This document shows positions 6,042-13,564 of a DNA stretch of 35,195 bases, one piece after another. Each line of letters starts with the position of its first letter. Position 1 is the stretch's first letter. The stretch is from Acutalibacter sp. (GTDB lineage Bacteria; Bacillota; Clostridia; Oscillospirales; Acutalibacteraceae): NCBI GenBank assembly GCA_022511515.1, contig JAFLRP010000159.1, positions 1-35,195 of the forward strand. Direction: 5' to 3'. The notes under the pieces are model-generated. The model had not been told where the DNA came from and did no database searches. It saw nothing but the letters and a program-made list of their open reading frames with translations. A program made the position numbers and the translations under genes.

Positions 6042-7565
6042 ATGAATGAGCAAGAGTTTGAAGCAATGCTCCGAAGCAGCGTTGCAGAGCTTCCCCCGGA
6101 GGAAATTGTGGCGGGGGTAACGCCTTGGAAAAAGGCCATGAAACGCGTCCTCGCCGGTATGGCCCTCTGCACCGTCACCCTGCGTTTCGGGGGGCTGGAT
6201 CTGAGTACCGTTTTCCCCGCCCTCGGTATTGTGCTGCTGCTCTTGGGATTCCGCGCCCTGTGCAGGGAAAACAAATGGTTTCAGTGCTGTTTTATCACCA
6301 CCATATTCCGGACGGTCTCCTTTTTCTTCACCGCCATTTTGAAAACCACCATTCTCTACAGTACCGTGCTTTCACCTCAGATCACGCAGGTGCTGGGCAT
6401 GATCGGACTGCCGTTTCTGTTTGTGGAAATCCTCTGTTTTAGAAACGGGCTGCGGGCCGTGCAGAAAAAGGCGGGTCTTCCTCCCCGGGCAGGAGGAGCT
6501 TTGGCGCTGCTGGTCTGGTACGGACTGGTCTGTGTTTTGGCGGCGATTCAATCTAGCGAACTGCTCCTGATCATGGTCATCATGCTTGTCGCGTACTTCT
6601 TTATCCTCCGAAGTCTCTACCTGCTGTCCAAAGAGCTTGACGAGGCGGGCTATGCCGTTCAGACGGCATTTCTGAAAATTCCCGACAGATTTTTTGCTTG
6701 TTCCATCGCGTTGGCGCTGGTCCTCGGCTGCACTCTGGGCTATCTGTTCGGCGGCAGCTATCCCATGGAATGGCGCGCTGTAGAGCAATCGGAGCACAGG
6801 GAAGTGGAGGAGATCAAAACGAGCCTCCTCGAGCTGGGCTTTCCGGACTATGTTCTGAACGACCTGACCCCAGAGGATATCGCCGCCTGTGACGGAGCAG
6901 TACAGGTCATCGTAGACGTGACGGATGAGCCGGTGAACGAGGGCAGGCGGGTATCCAGGGAAGGCAAAGAGGGGGAGCAAAGTTACACCTGGTTTGACAC
7001 GGTTTATGACGTGAAAGAATTGCGGCTTACCGGCGTGGCTGTGCAGCTTCCCGGCCGGCGGGAAACGTGGATGATTTTCCACCATTTCCTGTGGACTACC
7101 GACCCCGGCTTCTACGGTACGGAATCCATCCAGCTCTGGCCGACCTACCGGAATGTTCCGGAGGGCTGGGCCCCCGCCGGAGAAGTGACGGGACGCATTT
7201 TGTATGACCGGGCCGGGGAAACCCTTTCCGCGCCCTATTATTTCCTGGGAGCGCAGACGTTCATATCCCAGAGCGTTTTCTGGGGCGTCCAGGAAAATAC
7301 GGACGTTTTCGCGGCCTTTTCCATGCCGGCGGGAGGAGAACAGTACAGGGGCTATGTGGCCTATCCCGCAGCGGAAGCCCAGAACGGCTATATCATCACC
7401 AGTTGGATGAACTACACCCATCAAAAAAGCTGGATGCAGTACCCCGCCGTGACCGCCATGGAGACGCGGATGGCAAACAACCGCAACGATGCGGGAATTT
7501 TCCAAACGGTGCAAAACGCATTTCAATTTTACGCCACCGACGAGGGCGTGGAAATTATCGGATAA
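6042..7565 (+). CDS. Polytopic membrane protein coupled to the ECF sigma gene (putative sigma regulator)
   Basis: About 507 residues. A short cytoplasmic N-terminus (NEQEFEAMLRSSVAELPPEEI) is followed by about six hydrophobic segments between residues 30 and 235. An extracytoplasmic C-terminal half of about 270 residues has no family I recognise. The position immediately after an ECF sigma gene and the N-terminal helix ahead of the membrane part suggest an anti-sigma factor that senses an external signal. The zinc-binding HxxxCxxC motif of classical ZAS anti-sigma factors is absent. Two starts are plausible: ATG 6042 with AAAGGA upstream (chosen), or GTG 6018 with GGGAGG upstream, which would overlap the sigma gene by 8 bp. 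The function is inferred from context. Confidence 0.7.
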   Translation: MNEQEFEAMLRSSVAELPPEEIVAGVTPWKKAMKRVLAGMALCTVTLRFGGLDLSTVFPALGIVLLLLGFRALCRENKWFQCCFITTIFRTVSFFFTAILKTTILYSTVLSPQITQVLGMIGLPFLFVEILCFRNGLRAVQKKAGLPPRAGGALALLVWYGLVCVLAAIQSSELLLIMVIMLVAYFFILRSLYLLSKELDEAGYAVQTAFLKIPDRFFACSIALALVLGCTLGYLFGGSYPMEWRAVEQSEHREVEEIKTSLLELGFPDYVLNDLTPEDIAACDGAVQVIVDVTDEPVNEGRRVSREGKEGEQSYTWFDTVYDVKELRLTGVAVQLPGRRETWMIFHHFLWTTDPGFYGTESIQLWPTYRNVPEGWAPAGEVTGRILYDRAGETLSAPYYFLGAQTFISQSVFWGVQENTDVFAAFSMPAGGEQYRGYVAYPAAEAQNGYIITSWMNYTHQKSWMQYPAVTAMETRMANNRNDAGIFQTVQNAFQFYATDEGVEIIG

Positions 7566-7567
7566 CA

Positions 7568-7613
7568 AAAGAGCAGAGCGATTTTTCCGAAGACGAAAAA
7601 CGCTCTGCTCTTT
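7568..7613 (+). terminator. Rho-independent terminator after the sigma/membrane pair
   Basis: A perfect 13-bp stem pairs AAAGAGCAGAGCG (7568-7580) with CGCTCTGCTCTTT (7601-7613), with a 20-nt loop that holds a T tract of its own. The 3' side ends in TTT followed by a T/C-rich stretch. Confidence 0.75.
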
Positions 7614-7620
7614 GCCTTTC

Positions 7621-7649
7621 TTGCGGAAAGGAAACGGGTGTGGTAGAAT
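7621..7649 (+). promoter_or_regulatory. Candidate promoter of the SLH/lysozyme gene
   Basis: TTGCGG (7621-7626), a 17-bp spacer and TAGAAT (7644-7649) lie 40 bp before the ATG. The -35 matches only half the consensus. Confidence 0.4.
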
Positions 7650-7689
7650 AACCGCAGAAAGCTGTTGTCACCATACCCGGAGGAACGCA

Positions 7690-10014
7690 ATGAAAAGGAA
7701 ATGGATCAGTCTCGGTATCATTTTAGGAATCTTTCTGTCGTGTTTTTCTTTGCCTGCGTCTGCTGCCGAGGAGAAATCCTTGAGCGACTACTTCAAGACA
7801 GGAGAACACACCCCCTATGTCTCGGGTTACGGGGACAACACCTTTGCCCCCAATAACAGCATCACCCGGGCGGAAGCAGCCCAAATGCTGTATTCTCTCC
7901 TGAAAGCTCCCGCCCACAGCACGGTCTCCCAATTCACTGACGTGCCCCTGACCCAATGGTATGGACAGGCCGTCAATGCTCTGGGGCAGGTCGGGGTGTT
8001 CCACGGGTACGGGGACGGCACATTTCACCCCAACGCTCCCATCACCCGAGCGGAATTGGTGGCGGCCTTGGCGAACTGTGTTCCCTCTGCTGCGGCGGAT
8101 AATCCTTTTTCGGACATTTCCTCGGGAAATTGGGCATACAGGGCAATCCTTACCGCCGTGGCAAATCAATGGATCAGCGGATATACGGACGGCACTTTCC
8201 GCCCCGACAAAACCATAACCAGAGCGGAAACTGTCGTGATCCTGAATAAAGCCCTAGGCCGCACCGGAGCGGGGTTTGCCGAAAACCGCACGGGAAAATA
8301 CTTCACGGATATTTCAGAAGATTTTTGGGCATACCGGCATATCGTGGAAGCCAGCGGCGCGACGGCGTATCAGGCCAATATAAGCGCTTCCCTGCTTCGT
8401 GTGACGGTGTCCGCTCTCAATCTGCGCAGCGGGCCGGGCACGGACTATTCCATTCTCGCCACGTTGTCTGAAAATACCATTCTTACCCTGCTCGACAAGA
8501 TCAACGACCCTTGGATCCATGTGAGAACCGAAAGCGGCATCGAGGGATACGTCCATTCCGATTATGTGGAGGAATATACGCCCAATACAGCCCCTGCTGA
8601 GCAAATCAAGCTGTCATCCACTTCCGTTTCTCTTCCCCAATACAAATCTTTTCGGTTGGACGGCGCGTCCACACCCAGCACCGCGCTGGTGTGGAGCAGC
8701 AGCAATGAATCCGTCGTGACCCTGTCGACCATCCGGTACAGCGAGGGGGATGAAAGCTGCTTTGTCTACGGAAAAGCTCCCGGCACGGCGACGGTGACCT
8801 GTTCTGATTATAGCGGAACTGTCAAAGCGCAATGTACGGTGACCGTTCAGGGGCCGGAACCCATCCGCTTTGTGTTTACAGAGCCGAATCTCATTACCAC
8901 CGCCGATTCCCCGAAGCTGACGGCGATCACCGACCCCCAAAAGACCGTGGTGCGGTTCACCGTGCAGGACAGCGCGGGAAACACGGTGCTGAGCAGAGAA
9001 ATCAGCACGCCCACTGCGGAGCGATACGGAAACAACGAAACCAAGGTGTTTCAGTGTCCGCTGGGGCTGCTCGGTGCGGGAAAGTATTCCGTTCAGGTGT
9101 CCTCCGCCGATGCATCGGGGCAATTCAGCAGCGCCGAGAATTATTCCTTTACGGTACATACCGCCGAAGCGGCAACGATGACAACAGACGCGGACAGGGA
9201 CGTCAGCGACAAAATGGTTCAAATCATCATGGACTATGAAGCGTACGTTCCCGTCATTCGGGACGACAAAGTCACGCCCAGGCACCCCACAGTGGGCTAT
9301 GGCTACGTGGTGGGCACCAATGAAGCCTTCTACAACAGCATGACCCAGCGGGAAGCCAAGGCTCTGCTGATGGAAAAGATCAGTTCCAATTACGGAGGTG
9401 CGGTCAACAATTTCCGGAAACGAAATAATTTGAAAATGAGCCAGTGCCAGTATGACGCCCTCGTTTCCTTTGCCTACAATTTGGGTCCGGGATATATGAA
9501 TAGTCCCACGGGGAATTATCTGTTTACCACGATTCTAAATGCCGTGGTCCCGCCCGGAAATCTCAGCGCAGGCAATCCCTGTTCCGCCGTTTTGAATGTA
9601 AAGAACGCTCCGCTGTATGCGGCGCCGGACAGAAACGCGCAGGAAAAGAAAACCATCACGGTTGGAACTTCTCTGCGGGTGACGGGCGTGCAGCGCAACG
9701 GGGAAACCAAAGAGCTGTGGTACGCGGTACAGGAGGGCTCCGATACCGGCTGGATGCGGGCGGGGAATATCCGGCTCAATGCCGGGTCTGCCGTGCACGA
9801 TTTGAATTACGTGGACAGCATGACATTTGCTAACTACCTGTTGGAGTATCACCACGGCGACGGTGTTTGTATTCCGGGATTGCTGTACAGACGATTGGCG
9901 GAAGCGAAGCTGTTCCTCTATGCCGATTACGAGGAAGCTTCCCCAAAAAGCGCCAGCTATAGAAGAAACACCTACCGTTTCATCTATCCAAGCTGCGTGA
10001 AAGAGTATGAATAA
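7690..10014 (+). CDS. Secreted S-layer-homology protein with SH3, Ig-like and GH24 lysozyme-like domains
   Basis: A 774-residue exported protein. A signal peptide (KRK n-region, hydrophobic core, cleavage near ASA-A at residue 26) is followed by three SLH modules (about residues 30-220; YGDNTFAPNNSITRAEAAQML is the first). A bacterial SH3 domain follows (LNLRSGPGTDYSILATL), then a Big2-like Ig domain, a second beta-rich domain, a GH24 phage-lysozyme-like domain (about 505-620) and a final SH3-like segment. Likely catalytic residues are Glu517 (DYEAYV), Asp526 and Thr534 (PTVGYGY), matching the E-D-T triad of T4-type lysozymes with a two-residue insertion. SLH modules bind secondary wall polymers, so this is probably a wall-anchored peptidoglycan hydrolase. 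GGAGGAA lies 4-5 bp before the ATG. In-frame upstream starts overlap the previous gene and are rejected. Confidence 0.88.
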   Translation: MKRKWISLGIILGIFLSCFSLPASAAEEKSLSDYFKTGEHTPYVSGYGDNTFAPNNSITRAEAAQMLYSLLKAPAHSTVSQFTDVPLTQWYGQAVNALGQVGVFHGYGDGTFHPNAPITRAELVAALANCVPSAAADNPFSDISSGNWAYRAILTAVANQWISGYTDGTFRPDKTITRAETVVILNKALGRTGAGFAENRTGKYFTDISEDFWAYRHIVEASGATAYQANISASLLRVTVSALNLRSGPGTDYSILATLSENTILTLLDKINDPWIHVRTESGIEGYVHSDYVEEYTPNTAPAEQIKLSSTSVSLPQYKSFRLDGASTPSTALVWSSSNESVVTLSTIRYSEGDESCFVYGKAPGTATVTCSDYSGTVKAQCTVTVQGPEPIRFVFTEPNLITTADSPKLTAITDPQKTVVRFTVQDSAGNTVLSREISTPTAERYGNNETKVFQCPLGLLGAGKYSVQVSSADASGQFSSAENYSFTVHTAEAATMTTDADRDVSDKMVQIIMDYEAYVPVIRDDKVTPRHPTVGYGYVVGTNEAFYNSMTQREAKALLMEKISSNYGGAVNNFRKRNNLKMSQCQYDALVSFAYNLGPGYMNSPTGNYLFTTILNAVVPPGNLSAGNPCSAVLNVKNAPLYAAPDRNAQEKKTITVGTSLRVTGVQRNGETKELWYAVQEGSDTGWMRAGNIRLNAGSAVHDLNYVDSMTFANYLLEYHHGDGVCIPGLLYRRLAEAKLFLYADYEEASPKSASYRRNTYRFIYPSCVKEYE

Positions 10015-10034
10015 CGTAGTGATCCATATAGAAA

Positions 10035-10069
10035 AAGAATATCCCCCGGCTATGCCGGGGGATATTCTT
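10035..10069. terminator. Bidirectional terminator between convergent units
   Basis: A perfect 16-bp stem (AAGAATATCCCCCGGC / GCCGGGGGATATTCTT) with a TAT loop has T-rich flanks on both strands. It serves the SLH gene (plus) and the oxidoreductase operon (minus). Confidence 0.9.
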
Positions 10070-10084
10070 TTTGCCTTTTTCTCC

Positions 10085-11095
10085 TTACAGTACGACTTCT
10101 CTATGCTCCCTTGCTGACCGGTAGGTCGCCAGCATGAGGTCTACGGTGTCGGTCACGCCGGGGATGTCGTTGCGGAAGGGCGTATCGTTCAAAACGCTGT
10201 CGTAAAAATCTCCGATACACAGGCCGTGGCTTTGCCCCCAGTAGGGTTTTCCTGTGGCGGGGGACAGGGGAGCGGCAAGCTCCCGGTGTTCTTTCGTTCC
10301 GTCCGCCCAGTGAATCGTGACCTCCTGCTCCTCCATGCGGATGGTGCAGTTTTCGCAGACCAGTTCCACAAGCACCGGGGAATCGGCGCAGTGGGCGGTG
10401 GTGGCGAAGAAAACCGCCGGTTTTCCGCCGAAGTCAATGAGGGCTTCCATGGTATCCTCCACCTCGATGACGTTTTTCAAATGGTGGTTGGACAGGCTGG
10501 CGTCTACGGAATCCGCCCGGCCCAAAAATTGCCCCAGCAGGTCCAGAGTGTGGATGGACTGATTGATGAGCACTCCGCCGCCCTCGGTGGCAAGGCTTCC
10601 CCGCCAGCCGCTTTCCGTGTAGTAGGGAGCTTCCCTGTGCCAGGTGACCACTGCCCTCGCGCCTTTTATTGCGCCTGGTTTCCCGGTCGCCAGCAGTTCT
10701 TTTAAGAGCTGCACAGCGGCATTGTAGCGGTTCTGAAAGCAAATGCCCACCCGAACATTTTTCTGCAATTCCTGAAATTCGTTCCATTGTGTTTCGTTGA
10801 TGACAGGGGGCTTTTCGGTGAAAATATGAATGCCTTTCTCTGCCGCCAGCTTTGCCATGGGCGTATGGAGCACATGGGGCGTGCAGATGTGGAGCACGTC
10901 CAATTTTTCTTGCTCCAGCATTTCTTCCAGAGAAGCGTAAGCGTTTCCGCCATAGGTCTCCGCTAATTTCTGCGCCCGCTCTGGGCGGATATCGCAGAAA
11001 GCGGCAAGCTCTGCCGTTTCCTGATGGTGCAGCACAGCGGCATGAACCTGAGCAATGCCTCCGCAGCCCACGATGGCGCATCTCAATTTGCTCAT
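10085..11095 (-). CDS. Gfo/Idh/MocA-family oxidoreductase (336 aa)
   Basis: The N-terminal Rossmann domain shows GCGGIAQVHAAVL, then CDIRPERAQKLAE. The family EKP signature appears as FTEKPPV near residue 95, and the C-terminal substrate domain contains the GGGVLINQSIHTLDLL motif, whose His is a usual catalytic or metal-site residue. Such enzymes oxidise or reduce sugar, inositol or amino-sugar hydroxyls with NAD(P). It is the last gene of a three-gene minus-strand operon and its ATG overlaps the stop of the upstream isomerase by 4 bp (ATGA), so translation is coupled. Substrate cannot be told; a pairing of two such enzymes with a TIM-barrel isomerase suggests a sugar or inositol-like catabolic route. 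Confidence 0.88.
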   Translation of the reverse strand: MSKLRCAIVGCGGIAQVHAAVLHHQETAELAAFCDIRPERAQKLAETYGGNAYASLEEMLEQEKLDVLHICTPHVLHTPMAKLAAEKGIHIFTEKPPVINETQWNEFQELQKNVRVGICFQNRYNAAVQLLKELLATGKPGAIKGARAVVTWHREAPYYTESGWRGSLATEGGGVLINQSIHTLDLLGQFLGRADSVDASLSNHHLKNVIEVEDTMEALIDFGGKPAVFFATTAHCADSPVLVELVCENCTIRMEEQEVTIHWADGTKEHRELAAPLSPATGKPYWGQSHGLCIGDFYDSVLNDTPFRNDIPGVTDTVDLMLATYRSAREHREVVL

Positions 11096-11964
11096 AGGGC
11101 AAGCTCCTTCCCCTCAGGCAGATCCCGCAAAATGCCGCAGAGCGAATCCAGGGCCAGTTTCCACGCAGATTTTCCGTCCAGAGCGGAATCCCGCTTTTTG
11201 GCGTCCTGCTCCAAGGCGGCAAGCCCCACAAAATCGAAAAGATGGGGTTCCAGCGACAGGAAACCTCGCCAGCCGCCATGAAGTAAATCTGCAAGAATTT
11301 CTTTCACATGCCCGTCTCCTTGCCCGGCGGGGACAATTTTTCTTTCCGCGGCAATGCAATCTTTGATATGTACATATTCGATGTAGGGGTGTAGGCTTTC
11401 GTAGGCTTCCAGAGTGTCCTGTCCCACTTCTACAAAATTGGCAAAATCGAACACTGCCCGGAACGTGGGGGAAGAAAGCTGACGCATCAAGTCGAGACAG
11501 CGGGAAGCATTATCCCCGTAAATACCCTTTTCGTTTTCGTGCAGCAGCACCGATTCCCACCGGGCAGCTTCTTCCGCCATTTTTTCCACTTGTTCCAACA
11601 CCTGTTCCCGGTACTGCTCGGGCGGGTTTTCCTTGGGCAGATAGAAGCTGAACATCCGGAGATAGGGGGCGTTCAGTTCCTTTTGAATTTCCAGCGTGCG
11701 CTTTAATTTTTCCATATGGGCGGCAAAATCGTCCTCAATGGAGATCTTTCCGATGGGCGACCCGATGGAGGACACAGAAATGCCGTTTTCTTTCAGCTTC
11801 TCCTTGATTTCTTTCAGCTTTTCCGGGGAGAGGTCGGAGACGTTCACGCCGTCCGCGCCCCGCAGTTCCAAATGGGAAACTCCGAATTCTTTCAGAGCGG
11901 CTAATTGCTCATCAAAGACGGGAGAAATTTCGTCGGAAAAACCAGTGAGTAATAACTTTTTCAT
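11092..11964 (-). CDS. Sugar phosphate isomerase/epimerase, xylose isomerase-like TIM barrel
   Basis: This 290-residue protein has the AP endonuclease family 2/xylose isomerase-like fold. It opens with the FSDEISPVFDEQLAALKEFG strand-helix and shows HLELRGADGVNV near residue 35. Metal-site acidic residues appear in LLHENEKG (Glu near 140), FDFANF (Asp near 168) and YVHIKDC (His/Asp near 198). A late SLEPHLF segment supplies a further Glu. Members interconvert keto-inositols or sugars, often beside Gfo/Idh/MocA enzymes, as here. The gene lies 12 bp after the first oxidoreductase and overlaps the last by 4 bp. The ATG has GAGGAAA upstream. The exact substrate is unknown. Confidence 0.85.
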   Translation of the reverse strand: MKKLLLTGFSDEISPVFDEQLAALKEFGVSHLELRGADGVNVSDLSPEKLKEIKEKLKENGISVSSIGSPIGKISIEDDFAAHMEKLKRTLEIQKELNAPYLRMFSFYLPKENPPEQYREQVLEQVEKMAEEAARWESVLLHENEKGIYGDNASRCLDLMRQLSSPTFRAVFDFANFVEVGQDTLEAYESLHPYIEYVHIKDCIAAERKIVPAGQGDGHVKEILADLLHGGWRGFLSLEPHLFDFVGLAALEQDAKKRDSALDGKSAWKLALDSLCGILRDLPEGKELAL

Positions 11965-11976
11965 ATTCTTTTCCTC

Positions 11977-13131
11977 TCAATATGTTCCCTCGGTGGAGAA
12001 GGTAATATTGGCGCTTTCCTTTTTCCGGGAATTGGCTCTGCGTTTGTCGAGCTCGGCAAGGAACAATTCCTCGTCAAAGGGAATCTCCACCGGGCGGCTG
12101 AGCCAGCTTGACAGGTGCATGGCGTTGGACAGGGTCAAGCCGTTCAGACCCTCTTTGCCTTCCGCCACCAGCGGCGTGCCGTGGAGAATTTTTCCGGCAA
12201 AGGCGTTCAAAACCCCCACGTGCTGGGGATTTTCCCCGTCGGTTTCCACGGAGAGAATTTCCATCTCCGGCTGGGCAAAACCCTCTTTGGAAGTGCGGCA
12301 GAACTCCCGCTCGTCCATCTTCAATTTCCAGTGGGTGAGAGTGCCGTTTTCACACACCAGCTTTCCAAGCGTGCCGGAAACCTCAAAGCGGTTGGTACCG
12401 GGGGCGTCCCCGGTGGTGGTGACGAAAACGCCGGTGGCGCCGTTTGCAAATTCCAAATAGGCGGTGACGTCGTCCTCCACCTCAATATCGTGCCATTTGC
12501 CCTCGTGGCAGAAAGCCTGTACCGTTTTGGGCAGCCCGCAGATCCACTGGAGCAGATCCAACTGGTGGGGGCACTGATTCAGCAGCACACCGCCGCCCTC
12601 GCCGTCCCAGGTGGCCCGCCAGTCCCCGGAATCATAGTAAATTTGGGTGCGGTACCAGTCGGTGATGATCCAGTTCACCCGCTTGATCTCGCCCAGCTCA
12701 CCGCCATGGACCATTTCGTGCATTTTGCGGTACAGGCAGTTGGTGCGCTGATTGAACATCATGCCGAACACCTTGCCGCTTTTTTCCGCAGCTTCATTCA
12801 TCTCTTTCACGGCTTTTGTATAGACGCCGGCGGGCTTTTCGCACATGACGTGGAGCCCCTTGGAAAAAGCCTCCTGCGCCAGCACCGGGTGCTGGTAGTG
12901 GGGCACGGCGATGAGCACCGCGTCGCACAGGCCGCTTTCGATCAATTCCGAGCCCTCGCAGAATACGGGAACATCCGGGGACAGAACGCCTTTCGCCCAA
13001 TTTCTGCGGTCTTCCCGGCGGTCCGCAACGGCGGACACGGCAATCTCCGGGGTCCGCCCCGCCAGAATATTCTGGATATGTCCGCTGCCCATATTTCCCG
13101 CTCCGATAATTCCCAATTTGATTTTTTCCAT
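11977..13131 (-). CDS. Gfo/Idh/MocA-family oxidoreductase (384 aa), first gene of operon
   Basis: The Rossmann domain begins LGIIGAGNMGSGHIQNIL, with ADRREDRRN after the second strand. The EKP signature is CEKPAGV near residue 98. The substrate domain contains GEGGGVLLNQCPHQLDLLQW, including the conserved His near 188. At 384 residues it is longer than its downstream relative (336), with extra length at the C-terminus. It is NAD(P)-dependent by family, with unknown sugar or cyclitol substrate. AAAGGA lies about 9 nt before the ATG. A short TTG-started frame in the leader (13213 to 13136) stops four bases before this start codon, so its translation may be coupled to the leader frame. Confidence 0.88.
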   Translation of the reverse strand: MEKIKLGIIGAGNMGSGHIQNILAGRTPEIAVSAVADRREDRRNWAKGVLSPDVPVFCEGSELIESGLCDAVLIAVPHYQHPVLAQEAFSKGLHVMCEKPAGVYTKAVKEMNEAAEKSGKVFGMMFNQRTNCLYRKMHEMVHGGELGEIKRVNWIITDWYRTQIYYDSGDWRATWDGEGGGVLLNQCPHQLDLLQWICGLPKTVQAFCHEGKWHDIEVEDDVTAYLEFANGATGVFVTTTGDAPGTNRFEVSGTLGKLVCENGTLTHWKLKMDEREFCRTSKEGFAQPEMEILSVETDGENPQHVGVLNAFAGKILHGTPLVAEGKEGLNGLTLSNAMHLSSWLSRPVEIPFDEELFLAELDKRRANSRKKESANITFSTEGTY

Positions 13132-13135
13132 AATT

Positions 13136-13228
13136 TTAATCCTTTCTTCGGGAATTGCGGTTTTTGCGAAGCAAAAGCCGCAAAACCGCGAAGATTGAAA
13201 ATTTTATTTTCAATCTTCTGCCCTCCCA
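13136..13228 (-). promoter_or_regulatory. Leader module shared with the DUF2089 operon (second copy)
   Basis: Read on the minus strand, GGGAGGG stands 7 nt before TTG (13213). This opens a 25-codon frame ending TAA at 13138-13136, four bases ahead of the oxidoreductase ATG. The TTG lies inside a long hairpin, GAAGATTGAAAAT/ATTTTCAATCTTC. A second hairpin follows, GCGGTTTTGCG/CGCAAAAACCGC with a bulge. The ~55 bp from GGGAGG through GGCTTTTGCT match the leader at 1120-1174, apart from an extra G in the SD, one extra A that shifts the short frame, and one C/T change. Both copies end with AATTCCC(A/G)AAGAAAGGA just before the downstream ribosome site. Confidence 0.5.
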
Positions 13229-13229
13229 A

Positions 13230-13281
13230 TTGGTACAAATTACCTTATGACCATTGTACCAAACGGCAGGGGCGAACACAA
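13230..13281 (-). promoter_or_regulatory. Promoter with overlapping inverted-repeat operator for the oxidoreductase operon
   Basis: On the minus strand TTGTGT (13281-13276), 17 bp and TACAAT (13258-13253) form a promoter. A 9-bp inverted repeat, TTGGTACAA (13230-13238) and TTGTACCAA (13254-13262), has one arm over the -10 and the other about 20 bp downstream. That is a classic repressor position. GTAC-containing palindromes are common for GntR- and LacI-type regulators, but the regulator is not in this window. Confidence 0.65.
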
Positions 13282-13395
13282 GAAAAATATTGGGCGGAGA
13301 AGCCCCGATTGAAGACATTTTCTTTGCGATGGTTTCTACCTGTTGCGCAGGCTAGTGACTGCCTATCCCAACAGCCATGTTGCGCAATTTTATCA

Positions 13396-13562
13396 CTAGG
13401 GGGCTGCGCCCCCTAGCTAGCGTACCTGCCAAAAGCCGCTAATTAGCAGTTTTTAGCGGGAGCTTGAGGGGGTGAAGTTCCTTAAAAAGAAAATCGCACG
13501 CAGCATGGACGAAAAGGTAGTGACTGAAACGTGCGAAAGCAGAGATTGAGGGAAAGAGTAAA
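13396..13562. repeat. Dispersed structured element, copy 1
   Basis: This intergenic stretch holds a hairpin CTAGGGGGC/GCCCCCTAG (13396-13416) and a second one CCGCTAA/TTAGCGG (about 13436-13459). A stem TCGCACG (13494-13500) / CGTGCGA (13530-13536) is followed by AAGCAGAGATTGAGGGAAAGA. The G/C hairpin, the long stem and the tail recur at 19957-20063 with compensatory base changes in the stem. Here the element lies between two minus-strand genes, so its plus-strand reading is antisense to them. No gene is visible from 13282 to 13564. Confidence 0.5.
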
Positions 13563-13564
13563 AA

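Noticed and set aside
7489-7689. In-frame N-terminal extension of the SLH protein
   Set aside because: It overlaps the end of the preceding gene and spans its terminator, and the signal peptide with a good ribosome site begins at 7690.
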